From Sulfitobacter litoralis (lineage in GTDB: Bacteria > Pseudomonadota > Alphaproteobacteria > Rhodobacterales > Rhodobacteraceae), in the NCBI RefSeq assembly GCF_900103185.1, contig NZ_FNJD01000002.1:186001-250000 (forward strand): 64,000 nt of DNA, written 5' to 3'. The translations under genes and the position numbers were made by a program. Positions 14,942 through 24,438 of this stretch are shown here, piece after piece. Positions within the stretch are counted from its first letter, which is position 1, and every line of letters begins with the position of its first letter. The notes beneath the pieces are model-generated. The model did not search any database. It was not told where the DNA came from and worked only from the letters and a program-made list of their open reading frames with translations.

Positions 14942-15462
14942 AAAATAAGACCGATCAGCACGATGACTGCCAGCAGCACCATCATACCACCAGCCCCGCC
15001 CTTGGGCGGCGATTTCGGAGTCATGTCCGCAGCACCGGTGTAGGGTTGCGCGGATTCAGCCTCGAGCGGGATAACGGACATATCCGGTTGGGTCTCGCCG
15101 TATGTGCCGATCATGGTCAGGTCGGGACCAAGCTTTAGCGTCGTCTCTTGCCCCTCAAAGGCCGAGGAAAACAGCAACAGCACATAGCCGTCCAGCGCAT
15201 CCAAACGGGCGCGGTCGCGGCTGATCTGGTCAGGGGGCACGGCGTAGCCATCATTCAGATAGCGCGCCAGCCCCACGCCCGTTAGGTCGGAGACGGGAAA
15301 AAGCTCGGCCGAGCCTTCGGGTACTGAACGGCCAAGCAGATCGGCGATCAACGCTTCCTTGCTGCCATCGCGCAGATCGCGGGCCAGTTTGTCAATCGGG
15401 CGGTTTACGGCAAACAGACGGATCTGGCCGATTTCGCCTTTGGGGATCTCAAGTTGTGTCAT
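14926..15462 (-). CDS. Tail-anchored hypothetical protein in the pyrB operon
   Basis: A 178-residue protein that is soluble for about 155 residues and ends with one hydrophobic helix followed directly by the stop (MMVLLAVIVLIGLILWWLL), a tail-anchor arrangement. A Gly/Pro/Lys linker precedes the helix (MTPKSPPKGGAGG). The soluble part begins IPKGEIGQIRLFAVNRP and has no motif I recognise. It overlaps the preceding PH-like gene by 4 nt (14 residues of shared context, stop 15459). I infer only that it displays a cytoplasmic domain on the inner membrane. Confidence 0.65.
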   Translation of the reverse strand: MTQLEIPKGEIGQIRLFAVNRPIDKLARDLRDGSKEALIADLLGRSVPEGSAELFPVSDLTGVGLARYLNDGYAVPPDQISRDRARLDALDGYVLLLFSSAFEGQETTLKLGPDLTMIGTYGETQPDMSVIPLEAESAQPYTGAADMTPKSPPKGGAGGMMVLLAVIVLIGLILWWLL

Positions 15463-15974
15463 CGGGGTGCACCTTTGTACGCAGTTACCATCAATGCACT
15501 TAATCTGTCGCTGTCTTCGATATATTCAAACCCTAGATGCGCGGTGCGGGCGGGATTGTCGGCTTGTTCATGCCGGATAAAGAAAACGGAGGGCGGGCTG
15601 GTCGGACGCAGATCGGGCTTCGTCTCGGCGCTGCGGGGGAAAGCTTTGGCGCGGGTGCCATCGCGGGTCAGCTTGAAAAACAGGGCGCGGTGGTTGGTCA
15701 GCGCATAGCGGGTGCGGCGCAGATCGGTCAGGCGGGTCATCCCGCGATAAAGCGACAGGGCCACCAGGGCGACGATCACCGCGACGACCACCGATTGAGA
15801 CACAGGCAAGCTGTTGCCTTGCAGCAAAAAAGCGCCAGCGATCACGGTACCGATTGCGCCGACAAAGGGACCGAGCAACTGAAAATTGCGCAGTGACAGC
15901 TTTGGCTTGGGGCGACCTGTCCACAATAGATCTTCGTCCGGCTCTAGCAGGTCTTGCCAAAATCTGTCGGTCAT
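15459..15974 (-). CDS. Membrane protein with bacterial PH-like domain (second of pair)
   Basis: A 171-residue protein. The N-terminal segment EPDEDLLWTGRPKPKLSLR is the usual entry to bacterial PH-like (bPH, YdbT/DUF304-type) proteins. Two hydrophobic helices follow (about 33-52 and 58-76). The soluble part begins TRYALTNHRALFF, the first strand-turn of the PH-like fold. Its start overlaps the stop of the related gene upstream by 4 nt, and its stop overlaps the next gene. Likely cytoplasmic domain at the inner membrane; partner or ligand unknown. Confidence 0.75.
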   Translation of the reverse strand: MTDRFWQDLLEPDEDLLWTGRPKPKLSLRNFQLLGPFVGAIGTVIAGAFLLQGNSLPVSQSVVVAVIVALVALSLYRGMTRLTDLRRTRYALTNHRALFFKLTRDGTRAKAFPRSAETKPDLRPTSPPSVFFIRHEQADNPARTAHLGFEYIEDSDRLSALMVTAYKGAPR

Positions 15975-16411
15975 CGCGTGGCCTCTATCGCTTGGGCAAG
16001 ACGCGCCTTGGTCTCGCGCAGCTGCGGCACCAGCGGCAGGGTGACGCGCTGGCCGTCCGGCAAGCCAAGGGTGATCGACCACAGCGACAGTTTCCCGATT
16101 GACCGGATATCGGTCAGCGGCAGGACAAGCGGCTCTGCGGTATCGGGGGAGTTTATGTAGAGCGCACGGTTGGTCAGCCGCCAGGCGGTATTGCGGTTTC
16201 TGTACCAGATCTGGAATTCGTCAAAGACCCACATGTAGAAAACCGCGATCAGAACCGAGGCGAGCAGCCATGTAATCGGGTCCAGCCAGATCAGCAGCGG
16301 CAGACAGAACAGCATGGTCAGCACAGCCAATGCCATGCACCGCCAAAAGAACGCCCGCGGCGAAATACGCCAGTGTAGCAGGTCGTGTTCTTCGGGCGGG
16401 CGTGCGGTCAT
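15971..16411 (-). CDS. Membrane protein with bacterial PH-like domain (first of pair)
   Basis: A 146-residue protein built like the next gene: two hydrophobic helices ([19 protein letters not shown] and [16 protein letters not shown]), then a soluble domain opening with [12 protein letters not shown] and [11 protein letters not shown], the typical bPH2-like pattern. ATG overlaps the pyrB stop (ATGA, 16408-16411) and its own stop overlaps the next start, so pyrB and both PH-like genes are translationally coupled. The pair looks like an old duplication. No function can be read from the sequence beyond a membrane-tethered PH-like fold. Confidence 0.75.
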   Translation of the reverse strand: MTARPPEEHDLLHWRISPRAFFWRCMALAVLTMLFCLPLLIWLDPITWLLASVLIAVFYMWVFDEFQIWYRNRNTAWRLTNRALYINSPDTAEPLVLPLTDIRSIGKLSLWSITLGLPDGQRVTLPLVPQLRETKARLAQAIEATR

Positions 16412-17355
16412 GCGTTTGCCTTGCGGCTGTCCACAAGGTTGCGCGCGAGCAGGTCCATCGCGGCCATGCGCACAGCCACGCCCATCTCTACCTGGTCCTG
16501 AATAACGCTGCGATTGATGTCATCTGCCAACGTTCCGTCAATTTCTACGCCGCGGTTCATCGGGCCGGGGTGCATGACAATCGCGTCGGGCTTGGCGTGG
16601 GCCAGTTTCTCAGCATCCAGACCATATCTGTGATAATATTCACGTTCGCTGGGGATAAAGCCGCCGTCCATGCGTTCTTTTTGCAAGCGGAGCATCATTA
16701 CGACATCGACGTCTTTCAGCCCTTCTTTCATATCGTCGAACACCTCGACGCCAAATTCGCCGATCTGCGCCGGCATCAGGGTCGGGGGGGCGATCAGGCG
16801 AATGCGGTTTTCCATCTTGCCAAGAAGCATGATGTTGGACCGTGCCACGCGGCTGTGTGCGATGTCGCCGCAGATGGCAATGGAAAGGCGGTGCAGGCGC
16901 CCCTTGGCGCGGCGGATCGTCAACGCGTCCAGTAGGGCTTGGGTTGGGTGTTCATGCCGCCCGTCTCCCGCGTTCAACACGGCGCAGTTCACCTTTTGCG
17001 CCAGCAGATCGACCGCACCGGACTGGGGGTGGCGCACAACCAGCAGATCGGGATGCATCGCGTTCAGCGTCATCGCCGTATCAATGAGCGTTTCGCCCTT
17101 TTTGATCGACGACGCCTGCATCGCCATGTTCATGACATCCGCGCCAAGCCGCTTGCCCGCGATCTCAAAGCTCGCCTGCGTGCGGGTCGAGTTTTCGAAG
17201 AACATGTTGATCTGCGTCAGCCCGTTCAGCGCATCACTGTGTTTATGAGGCTGGCGGTTCAAATCGGCGTATGTGTCCGCCAGATCAAGAAGGGTGGTAA
17301 TGTCGTCTTGGGACAGGTGTTCAATGCCCAGAAGATGGCGGTGTGCGAAACTCAT
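16408..17355 (-). CDS. pyrB: Aspartate carbamoyltransferase catalytic subunit
   Basis: A 315-residue ATCase that condenses carbamoyl phosphate with aspartate in pyrimidine synthesis. The carbamoyl-phosphate motif [13 protein letters not shown] (about residue 56), the aspartate-site [11 protein letters not shown] and the C-terminal [11 protein letters not shown] are intact. The start at 17355 gives the standard length and N-terminus ([15 protein letters not shown]); a longer in-frame extension to 17511 has no support. No pyrI is seen. The dead dihydroorotase in the same operon suggests a class A-like dodecameric complex. It heads the operon, divergent from the UDG-like gene. Confidence 0.95.
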   Translation of the reverse strand: MSFAHRHLLGIEHLSQDDITTLLDLADTYADLNRQPHKHSDALNGLTQINMFFENSTRTQASFEIAGKRLGADVMNMAMQASSIKKGETLIDTAMTLNAMHPDLLVVRHPQSGAVDLLAQKVNCAVLNAGDGRHEHPTQALLDALTIRRAKGRLHRLSIAICGDIAHSRVARSNIMLLGKMENRIRLIAPPTLMPAQIGEFGVEVFDDMKEGLKDVDVVMMLRLQKERMDGGFIPSEREYYHRYGLDAEKLAHAKPDAIVMHPGPMNRGVEIDGTLADDINRSVIQDQVEMGVAVRMAAMDLLARNLVDSRKANA

Positions 17356-17511
17356 GACGGCGGACCCCACGTTATTTTTGGCGTTATAGGCGGCGGCGCT
17401 GGGCGGGGCAAGTCGTCGGGCGGCGTCATCCCGAGGCGGGGGTGGAATTGGATTTAAGGCCATTTGGAACTTGGCATTTTTATTGCCCGCATCAGCGCGT
17501 AAGTTGGGCAC

Positions 17512-18285
17512 ATGGAATCAGTGGATTATCATCAGGCGCTTGCACTTTTGCACTGGCAGATTGAACTTGGCGCGACCGAGGCGATTTGTGACGCGCCGGT
17601 GAACCGCTACGAAGTGCCCGCAGCGGTCGAGAAACCGAAGGCGAAAAAGGGCAAGACGGGGCCTGTGCCGCTTGCGTCCTCTGGCCCTGATGTGGTGGCG
17701 GAAGCTACACGTGCCGCCGCGGCAGCAACCACGCTTGATGAATTGCGCGCCGCGATGACCGCGTTCGAGCATTGCGAGCTCAAGCGTGGGGCCCGCAATC
17801 TGGTATTTTCCGATGGCACGCCGGGGGCCCGCGTCATGATTGTTGGCGAGGCTCCGGGCCGCGACGAAGACCGCGAGGGGCGACCCTTTGTCGGGCGTGC
17901 CGGCGGGCTGTTGGACAAGATGTTGGCGACGATCGATATGGGCCGGCATCATGAGACCGCGCCTGTCTATATCACAAATGTGCTGCCTTGGCGGCCACCG
18001 CAGAACCGCGACCCTAAGCCCGATGAAATCGCGATGATGAAGCCGTTTCTTGCACGGCATATCGCCTTGGCCAAGCCAGAGGTTCTGGTGATCGTTGGTA
18101 ATTGGTCCGCACAGGCGTTGCTGGGCAAACGTGGAATCACCCGATTGCGCGGGCAGTGGACCCAGGCGGAGGGGCTGCCCGCACTGCCCATGTTCCACCC
18201 CGCCTATCTGTTGCGCAGCCCCGAGTTCAAACGCGAGGCATGGGCCGATTTGCTGTCATTGAAAGCGAAATTAAAGAATGGTTGA
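17512..18285 (+). CDS. Uracil-DNA glycosylase family protein (family 4/5-like, no Fe-S cysteines)
   Basis: A 257-residue UDG-superfamily protein. Motif A is seen as [20 protein letters not shown] (about 111-130), [15 protein letters not shown] fits the second core block, and MFHPAYLLR gives the leucine/His-Pro motif (His229). Family 4 enzymes bind a 4Fe-4S cluster by four cysteines; here only Cys26 and Cys88 exist, the second Cys of the first pair is Lys (CELKRG) and the later two are absent. The basic Lys/Pro region at 40-54 is a low-complexity linker. Base-excision repair of uracil is likely; the cluster has been lost. It starts divergently from pyrB. Confidence 0.85.
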   Translation: MESVDYHQALALLHWQIELGATEAICDAPVNRYEVPAAVEKPKAKKGKTGPVPLASSGPDVVAEATRAAAAATTLDELRAAMTAFEHCELKRGARNLVFSDGTPGARVMIVGEAPGRDEDREGRPFVGRAGGLLDKMLATIDMGRHHETAPVYITNVLPWRPPQNRDPKPDEIAMMKPFLARHIALAKPEVLVIVGNWSAQALLGKRGITRLRGQWTQAEGLPALPMFHPAYLLRSPEFKREAWADLLSLKAKLKNG

Positions 18286-18886
18286 TCCGATTACGGTGCT
18301 GGCCTTTGTACCCGCTGCGCTGGCGCTGAACCTCACGCCCGGTGCGGATATGATGTTCTGTCTGGGGCAGGGCATGCGCTTTGGTCCGCGGGCGTCGGTC
18401 GCGGCCAGTGCCGGGGTCGCGCTTGGCGGGATGGTACATGTCACGCTGGCCGGTCTGGGCTTGGGTGCGGTGGTCGCTGCGCTGCCTTGGGCCTTTGACG
18501 TGATCCGCTGGATCGGGGTCGGCTATCTGCTGTGGCTGGCTGTGCAGACCTGGCGTAGCAGCGGAGCGGCACCTGCGGTCTTGCCCGCGCCGAAATCGGC
18601 GTTTCGCAGCGGTTTGATCGTGAACCTGACCAACCCCAAGGTGATCTTGTTCGTATTGGCCTTTGTGCCGCAATTCGTGGTCCCAGAGGCGGGGCCAGTG
18701 CTGCTACAGTTCTTGATGCTCGGCTCGGTGCTGTCGCTGGGCGGGTTTATCATCAACGCTTTGGTCGGTGTGTTTGCCAGCGGTTTAGGCCGCCGGATGG
18801 TCGGGGGCGGGCAAGCTCTGCGCTGGATCAGCAGCGGTATTTTCATAGCCCTCGCCGCACGGCTAGCAATATTGGAGCGGACATGA
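18278..18886 (+). CDS. LysE family translocator
   Basis: A 202-residue multi-pass membrane exporter of the LysE/RhtB superfamily, whose members expel amino acids or small derivatives. The N-terminal AFVPAALALNLTPGADMMF contains the family TPGP-like signature (here TPGAD). Later KSAFRSGLIVNLTNPKVILF holds the conserved NPK block. Six hydrophobic segments fit the family topology. The start overlaps the UDG gene by 8 nt and the stop overlaps moaB by 4 nt. The substrate cannot be told. Confidence 0.88.
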   Translation: MVDPITVLAFVPAALALNLTPGADMMFCLGQGMRFGPRASVAASAGVALGGMVHVTLAGLGLGAVVAALPWAFDVIRWIGVGYLLWLAVQTWRSSGAAPAVLPAPKSAFRSGLIVNLTNPKVILFVLAFVPQFVVPEAGPVLLQFLMLGSVLSLGGFIINALVGVFASGLGRRMVGGGQALRWISSGIFIALAARLAILERT

Positions 18887-19425
18887 GCCGGATCGACGAC
18901 ACGCTTGATTTTATTCCTGTGCGCATTGCCGTGCTGACGGTGTCAGACACGCGCAGCCTGGCAGATGATCGGTCAGGCGATGTGCTGGTTGCGCGCATTG
19001 CCGATGCAGGTCACGCGCTTGCCGCACGCACCATCATACGGGACGAACAGGCCGAGATAGCAGCGCAATTGCGCATTTGGTGTGCCGACCCCGAGATTGA
19101 TGTGGTGATCAGTACCGGTGGCACGGGGCTGACAGGCCGCGATGTCACCGTAGAGGCGCATCGTGATGTCTACGAGAAAGAGATCGACGCCTTCGGTACG
19201 GTATTCACCATCGTCTCGATGCAAAAGATCGGCACCTCTGCGGTGCAAAGCCGCGCCACTGCCGGGGTCGCGCAAGGCACCTATCTGTTCGCGCTGCCCG
19301 GATCGCCGGGTGCCTGCAAGGATGCGTGGGACGAGATTTTGGTCAAGCAGCTCGATTACCGCCATAGGCCCTGTAATTTTGTCGAAATCATGCCCCGCCT
19401 AGACGAGCACCAGCGCCGGAAGTAG
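18883..19425 (+). CDS. moaB: Molybdenum cofactor biosynthesis protein B
   Basis: A 180-residue MoaB/Mog-fold protein that adenylylates molybdopterin or has a related role before molybdate insertion. Clear blocks are IAVLTVSDTRSLADDRSGD, the VISTGGTGLTGRDVT molybdopterin-binding loop, and LFALPGSPGACKDAWDEIL. Length is typical. It overlaps the LysE gene (ATGA), an unusual partner for a Moco gene. It is one of three Moco loci in the window. Confidence 0.93.
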   Translation: MSRIDDTLDFIPVRIAVLTVSDTRSLADDRSGDVLVARIADAGHALAARTIIRDEQAEIAAQLRIWCADPEIDVVISTGGTGLTGRDVTVEAHRDVYEKEIDAFGTVFTIVSMQKIGTSAVQSRATAGVAQGTYLFALPGSPGACKDAWDEILVKQLDYRHRPCNFVEIMPRLDEHQRRK

Positions 19426-19572
19426 CGGCCTTTGCGATTTTTGGGACGAAGAACGATGGAAACCGCCTGGGCCTGCGTATGATAGGCCGTGCGTGGCTGT
19501 CTCAACTGTGATTTTGTTCTTTGTGGGCGTGCGGGGTAAACTGCTGCCACAGATGGATAAGATCGGGGCAAG
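19426..19572 (+). other. Gap between moaB and the RND adaptor gene
   Basis: 147 nt without a recognisable gene, repeat or hairpin. It should carry the promoter of the RND adaptor/permease pair, but I cannot identify its boxes. Confidence 0.3.
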
Positions 19573-21033
19573 ATGCGATTTTTACGGCAAAGCATGATTG
19601 GGCTGTTTCTGGCGGCCGCGACGGTGGGGTTCTTGCTGCTGGCAGCGGACCTTATCGGCGGGGCTGTGCAGCAACGGCTGACCGACGCGCCGCCTGACCG
19701 CGCCCCGCGTGAACGGGTGTTTTCTGTCAATGTCGTGCGCGCCGTGTCAGGCACCGAAGTGCCTATCTTGCAAAGCTTTGGGGCCGTGCAAAGCCGCCGG
19801 ACACTTGAGCTGCGCGCCGCCGTCGGGGGGCGCGTGGTCGAGCTTGCGCCTGAATTCGAGGCCGGCGGTCGGGTTGTCGCGGGGCAGGTTCTCGTCCGTC
19901 TTGATCGATCGGACGCTTTGGCTGAAGTCGCGCGGGCACAAAGCGCTGTGCGCAATGCAGAGGCAGAGGGGCGTGATGCCGACCGTGCGCTGGCCTTGGG
20001 GCGGGACGAATTGGCCGCCGCCGAAGAACAGGCCGCCTTGCGCATCGGTGCCTTTGAACGTCAACGCGATTTGGGTGAACGGGGTGTCGGGACCGCGACG
20101 GCAACAGAGACAGCAGAGCTTGCGGCATCAAGCGCCCGCCAAGCGGTTCTGGCGCGACGTCAGGTGGTGACCCAAACCGAGGCCCGCGTGGATCAGGCCG
20201 TGCGCTTGTTGTCCAATGCGCAGATCGCGTTGGCCGATGCACAGCGCGCATTAAAGGAAACCACGATCACCGCGCCTTTCCATGGGGCGCTGAGCGAGAC
20301 TTCGGTTGTTGAGGGGCGGCTTGTTTCACCGAACGAACGGCTGGCGGAGTTGATTGCCCCGGATGATCTCGAGATTTCTTTTCGTATTTCCACCACACAA
20401 TTCGCGCGCCTGCTGGATGCGCAGGGCCGGATGATCAAAGCGGATGTTACGGCAAGCCTCGACGTTGCGGGGGCCGACCTTGAGGCACATGGACAGATTA
20501 CCCGTGCAGGTGCTGCGGCGGGTGAGGGGGCCAGTGGCCGGTTGATCTTTGCCACGCTGCCGCAAGCACCGGGGTTCAAGCCCGGGGATTTCGCGACGGT
20601 ACGGGTGAGCGAACCGGCATTGGACGACGTCATTCGGATCCCCAGCTCGGCGCTGGATGCGCAGGGGGCAGTGTTGGTACTGGATCCGGAAAACCGGCTT
20701 GAAAGCGTTCAGGTCTCTGTGTTGCGTCGCGTGGGGGATGAGGTCTTGGTGCGGGGACCAATCGAGGGCCGCGATGTCGTCGAGGCCCGCTCGCCACTGC
20801 TGGGGGCCGGTATTGCGGTAAAGCCGTTGCGCTCGGGGGCTCGGGACACGGCGCAGGTAGATGCGCCCGCAATGATCGCGCTGACAAAGGAACGTCGGGC
20901 AAAGCTTGTCGCCTTTGTCGAAGGCAACACGCGGATGCCGCAGGATGCTAAGGCACGGGTTCTGGCGCAACTGGCCGAGCCACAGGTCCCTGCGCGGGTG
21001 ATCGAACGCATCGAAAGCCGGATGGGGGGCTGA
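19573..21033 (+). CDS. RND efflux periplasmic adaptor subunit
   Basis: A 486-residue membrane-fusion protein. An N-terminal anchor (MIGLFLAAATVGFLLLAADLIG) is followed by the lipoyl half-motif RTLELRAAVGGRVVELAPEF, a long helical hairpin rich in Ala/Glu/Arg (about 115-215), the second lipoyl half (LKETTITAPFHGALSE) and a beta-barrel. It links an inner-membrane RND pump to an outer-membrane channel. The C-terminus is extended by an extra helical region (MIALTKERRAKLVAFVEG). The permease starts 3 nt after the stop. No TolC-type gene is nearby. Confidence 0.88.
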   Translation: MRFLRQSMIGLFLAAATVGFLLLAADLIGGAVQQRLTDAPPDRAPRERVFSVNVVRAVSGTEVPILQSFGAVQSRRTLELRAAVGGRVVELAPEFEAGGRVVAGQVLVRLDRSDALAEVARAQSAVRNAEAEGRDADRALALGRDELAAAEEQAALRIGAFERQRDLGERGVGTATATETAELAASSARQAVLARRQVVTQTEARVDQAVRLLSNAQIALADAQRALKETTITAPFHGALSETSVVEGRLVSPNERLAELIAPDDLEISFRISTTQFARLLDAQGRMIKADVTASLDVAGADLEAHGQITRAGAAAGEGASGRLIFATLPQAPGFKPGDFATVRVSEPALDDVIRIPSSALDAQGAVLVLDPENRLESVQVSVLRRVGDEVLVRGPIEGRDVVEARSPLLGAGIAVKPLRSGARDTAQVDAPAMIALTKERRAKLVAFVEGNTRMPQDAKARVLAQLAEPQVPARVIERIESRMGG

Positions 21034-21036
21034 TCT

Positions 21037-24000
21037 ATGGCCCGTAGCATGTCCGGCCCAGCAGGCGGAATCCTGTCGTATTTCACGGGTCACCGGACGG
21101 CGGCGAACCTGTTGCTCGTGGTGCTGCTTGTGTGCGGGGCGGCTGCTGCGCCCAACATGCGGGCGCAGTTCTTTCCCGATGTGGTCATCGACAGTGTCTC
21201 GGTTTCGACCGTCTGGGAGGGGGCCGGCGCGGATGACGTCGACAACGCCATCGTTCAGGTGCTTGAACCTGTCTTGCTGGCTGTGGAAGGGGTGGAGAGT
21301 TCTACCGCCGCGTCGCGTGAGGGCAGCGGCACCATTTCGCTGGAGTTCGAGCCGAACTGGGATATGGCCCGCGCCGCGACCGATGTGCAAACCGCCGTAG
21401 ATACCGTCGCCACACTGCCCGAAGATGCCGAAGACCCTGTGGTGCGCCGTGGCATCTGGCGTGACCGCGTCACCGATGTCGTGATCACAGGCCCGATCAG
21501 TGCGGAACAGCTAGGCCGTTTCGCAGATGAATTTGTCACGCGTCTTTTCGCGGCGGGGGTCACCCGCAGCACCATTCAGGGGGTCGCCGCGCCGCAAACC
21601 TTGATCGAGGTCCCCTCTCTCCGTTTGATCCGCTATAATATCACGATGGCCGAGATCGCGGCGGCGATCGCTGCTGAGGTCGATGCCAGCCCCGCCGGGG
21701 ATGTGACCGGTGCCAATGCCCGCGTGCGCACCGGGACCGCCAAGCGCAGTGCCGACGCCTTGTCGCGTGTCGTCTTGCGCAGCAATGCCGACGGGTCTTC
21801 ACTGTTGGTGGGCGATGTGGCGCGGGTGATCGAACAAGGCTCTGACCGCGAGGTGGGGTATTTTGTCGGCGACGATCCGGCAATATCGGTGCGCATTGAC
21901 CGCTCTGACGGGGGGGATGCCATTGGTATTCAGCAAAGCGTCGAAGGGGTCGCTGCCGATATGGCAGTGATGCTGCCCAAGGGGGTGGCGATCAACCTGA
22001 TCCGCACGCGCGCCGAGGCAATTACCGGTAGGTTGGATTTGCTGATTGATAACGGTTTGATGGGCCTCGCGCTTGTGGTGGGGTTGCTGTTCCTGTTCCT
22101 GAACGCGCGCACGGCCTTTTGGGTGGCCGCGGGTATTCCGGCGTCGATGGCCGCGGCAATTGCACTAATGTATGCGGGTGGGATCACGATCAACATGATC
22201 TCGTTGTTCGGTCTGATTATCACGCTTGGGATCGTTGTAGATGACGCGATCGTTGTGGGGGAACATGCCGACTACCGGCATAACGAACTGGGCGAGCCCC
22301 CGATGCAAGCGGCAGAGAACGCCGCGCGGCGCATGGCAATGCCGGTTTTTGCCGCAACCCTGACGACGATCATCGCGTTCTTCGGCCTGCTGGCCGTTGG
22401 CGGGCGCTTTGGCAGCCTGATCGGGGATATCCCCCTGACCGTCATTGCAGTGCTGGCGGCGTCACTGGTCGAATGCTTTTTGATCCTGCCGAACCATATG
22501 GCGCATGCGATGGCAGCGGGGGCCAAGCAACGGTGGTATGACCTGCCCAGCCGTGTGGTCAATCGCGGGTTTCTCTGGGTGCGCGAACGGCTGTTCCGCC
22601 CTTTCATGGCAGGAGTTATCCGCGCGCGTTATGTGGTGCTGGCGGGCGTTGTCGCAGTGCTGGCGTCTCAGGCGGCGCTTTTCATTCAAGGCGACGTTCA
22701 ATGGCGATTTTTCAACGCGCCCGAACGTGGGTCGGTAACCGGTAACTTTGCCATGGTCGATGGGGCCACCCGTGCCGATACGCTGGCGATGATGCACGAA
22801 ATGCAACGCGCGACAGAAGCGCTGGGCGCGGAATATGCCGAGGAATATGGCACCAATCCGATCGATTATGTCATTGCGCAGGTCGGGGGCAACGCGGGTC
22901 GCGGGCTCGACGGGGCTGACAGCAAGGACGGTGATTTGCTGGGCGGCATCTCGATCGAGCTGATCGACGCGGACCTGCGGCCCTATTCCAGCTTTGCCTT
23001 CGTCGCGGCTTTGCAGGATGCCGTGGTCCACCATCCGCTTGCAGAAACCGTAAGCTTTCGCGGCTGGCGTTCCGGTCCTGGCGGCGATGCACTGGATGTG
23101 CAGTTCTATGGGGCCGACACACAGGTGTTGAAAGCCGCCTCGCAGGATTTGCAGGATGCGCTACGGCAATATCCCGAAGTCAGCGCCGTGCAGGACAATC
23201 TGGCTTACGACAAAGAAGAGCTGATCCTCGATCTGACGCCTCAGGGCCAAGCGCTCGGGTTCACGATTGATATGTTGGGGCGGGTCTTGCGTCACCGTCT
23301 TGGCGGGATCGAGGCCGCGACCTATCCAGATGGCCCCCGATCGGCCACCATTCGCGTGGAACTGCCCGAGGGCGAGCTGACCGCGGATTTCCTTGAGCGT
23401 ACCCAGATGCGTACGCCGGGCGGGCAATATGTGCCGCTGGCAGATATCGTCAGCGTGGACCGGCGTACGGGGTTCAGCACGGTACGGCGCGAGAACGGTA
23501 TCCGGCTGATATCAGTCACTGGCGATATCTCAGAGGATGACCCCGCCCGCGCGACCGAAATCACGACGACCCTGCGTGACGAAATTCTGCCGCGTATCGC
23601 CTCTGAACGTCAGGTGGATTTCCGCATCGGCGGGCTGAGCGAGCAGGAGGATACCTTCCTGTCGGATGCGTTGACCGGGCTAATCCTTGTGCTGACGGGC
23701 ATTTATCTTGTGCTGGCTTGGGTGTTCGGCAGCTGGACACGCCCCATGGTGGTGATGGCGGTGATCCCATTCGGCTTGGTGGGCACGATCTATGGCCACG
23801 CCCTGTGGGAGGTCCCATTGAGCATGTTCACAGTTGTTGGCCTGCTAGGGATGACGGGGATCATCATCAACGATTCCATCGTGTTGGTTGGGACAATCGA
23901 CGAATATGGTGCCACGCGCGGGGTAATCCCGTCGATCATCGACGGCGCAGCGGATCGGTTGCGTCCGGTGATGTTGACCACGTTGACGACGGTCCTTGGG

Positions 24001-24438
24001 ATGGCACCGCTGCTTTATGAACAAAGCCAGCAGGCGCAATTTTTGAAACCCACTGTGATCACGCTGGTCTATGGTCTGGGCTTTGGCATGTTCCTAGTGC
24101 TGCTGGTCGTGCCTGCGCTGGTCGCGGCACAGCATGATATCGGCCGTCAAATCCGTGCGATGCGCCGCGCCATGCGGGCGCGGGCTGGGGGGCTGCGGAC
24201 CGGTATTTTGGGGCTATGGCTGCTGATGCTTCTATGGGGCGGGGCGACGCTGGGGTGGGTCGCGGTGACTGGCGGCTTGCATCCGGCGCTGGCTGAAATA
24301 GTGCCCACCCTAGGGGTGCTCTCACCACGAAGCGCGGCGCTGCTGCTGTTCTTGGCAGGTGCCGCAGCGATCGCGCTGGCGGGCTATGTCGTGGGGGCCG
24401 TGATCTATGCCTCGTCGCGCAAGAAAGCAGCGGGCTGA
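21037..24438 (+). CDS. RND family efflux permease
   Basis: A 1133-residue proton-driven exporter of the AcrB/MdtB-like (HAE1) superfamily. N-terminal helix 1 ends in APNMRAQFFPDVVIDSVSV; the helix-4 proton-relay pair is present in LGIVVDDAIVVGEHAD; two large periplasmic loops carry the porter domains; and GLLGMTGIIINDSIVLVGTI with PVMLTTLTTVLGMAPLL mark the second half. Unusually the protein continues past helix 12 with about 80 residues holding two more hydrophobic helices (GLWLLMLLWGGATLGWVAV and AALLLFLAGAAAIALAGYVV). Substrate unknown. It is coupled to the adaptor gene. Confidence 0.92.
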   Translation: MARSMSGPAGGILSYFTGHRTAANLLLVVLLVCGAAAAPNMRAQFFPDVVIDSVSVSTVWEGAGADDVDNAIVQVLEPVLLAVEGVESSTAASREGSGTISLEFEPNWDMARAATDVQTAVDTVATLPEDAEDPVVRRGIWRDRVTDVVITGPISAEQLGRFADEFVTRLFAAGVTRSTIQGVAAPQTLIEVPSLRLIRYNITMAEIAAAIAAEVDASPAGDVTGANARVRTGTAKRSADALSRVVLRSNADGSSLLVGDVARVIEQGSDREVGYFVGDDPAISVRIDRSDGGDAIGIQQSVEGVAADMAVMLPKGVAINLIRTRAEAITGRLDLLIDNGLMGLALVVGLLFLFLNARTAFWVAAGIPASMAAAIALMYAGGITINMISLFGLIITLGIVVDDAIVVGEHADYRHNELGEPPMQAAENAARRMAMPVFAATLTTIIAFFGLLAVGGRFGSLIGDIPLTVIAVLAASLVECFLILPNHMAHAMAAGAKQRWYDLPSRVVNRGFLWVRERLFRPFMAGVIRARYVVLAGVVAVLASQAALFIQGDVQWRFFNAPERGSVTGNFAMVDGATRADTLAMMHEMQRATEALGAEYAEEYGTNPIDYVIAQVGGNAGRGLDGADSKDGDLLGGISIELIDADLRPYSSFAFVAALQDAVVHHPLAETVSFRGWRSGPGGDALDVQFYGADTQVLKAASQDLQDALRQYPEVSAVQDNLAYDKEELILDLTPQGQALGFTIDMLGRVLRHRLGGIEAATYPDGPRSATIRVELPEGELTADFLERTQMRTPGGQYVPLADIVSVDRRTGFSTVRRENGIRLISVTGDISEDDPARATEITTTLRDEILPRIASERQVDFRIGGLSEQEDTFLSDALTGLILVLTGIYLVLAWVFGSWTRPMVVMAVIPFGLVGTIYGHALWEVPLSMFTVVGLLGMTGIIINDSIVLVGTIDEYGATRGVIPSIIDGAADRLRPVMLTTLTTVLGMAPLLYEQSQQAQFLKPTVITLVYGLGFGMFLVLLVVPALVAAQHDIGRQIRAMRRAMRARAGGLRTGILGLWLLMLLWGGATLGWVAVTGGLHPALAEIVPTLGVLSPRSAALLLFLAGAAAIALAGYVVGAVIYASSRKKAAG

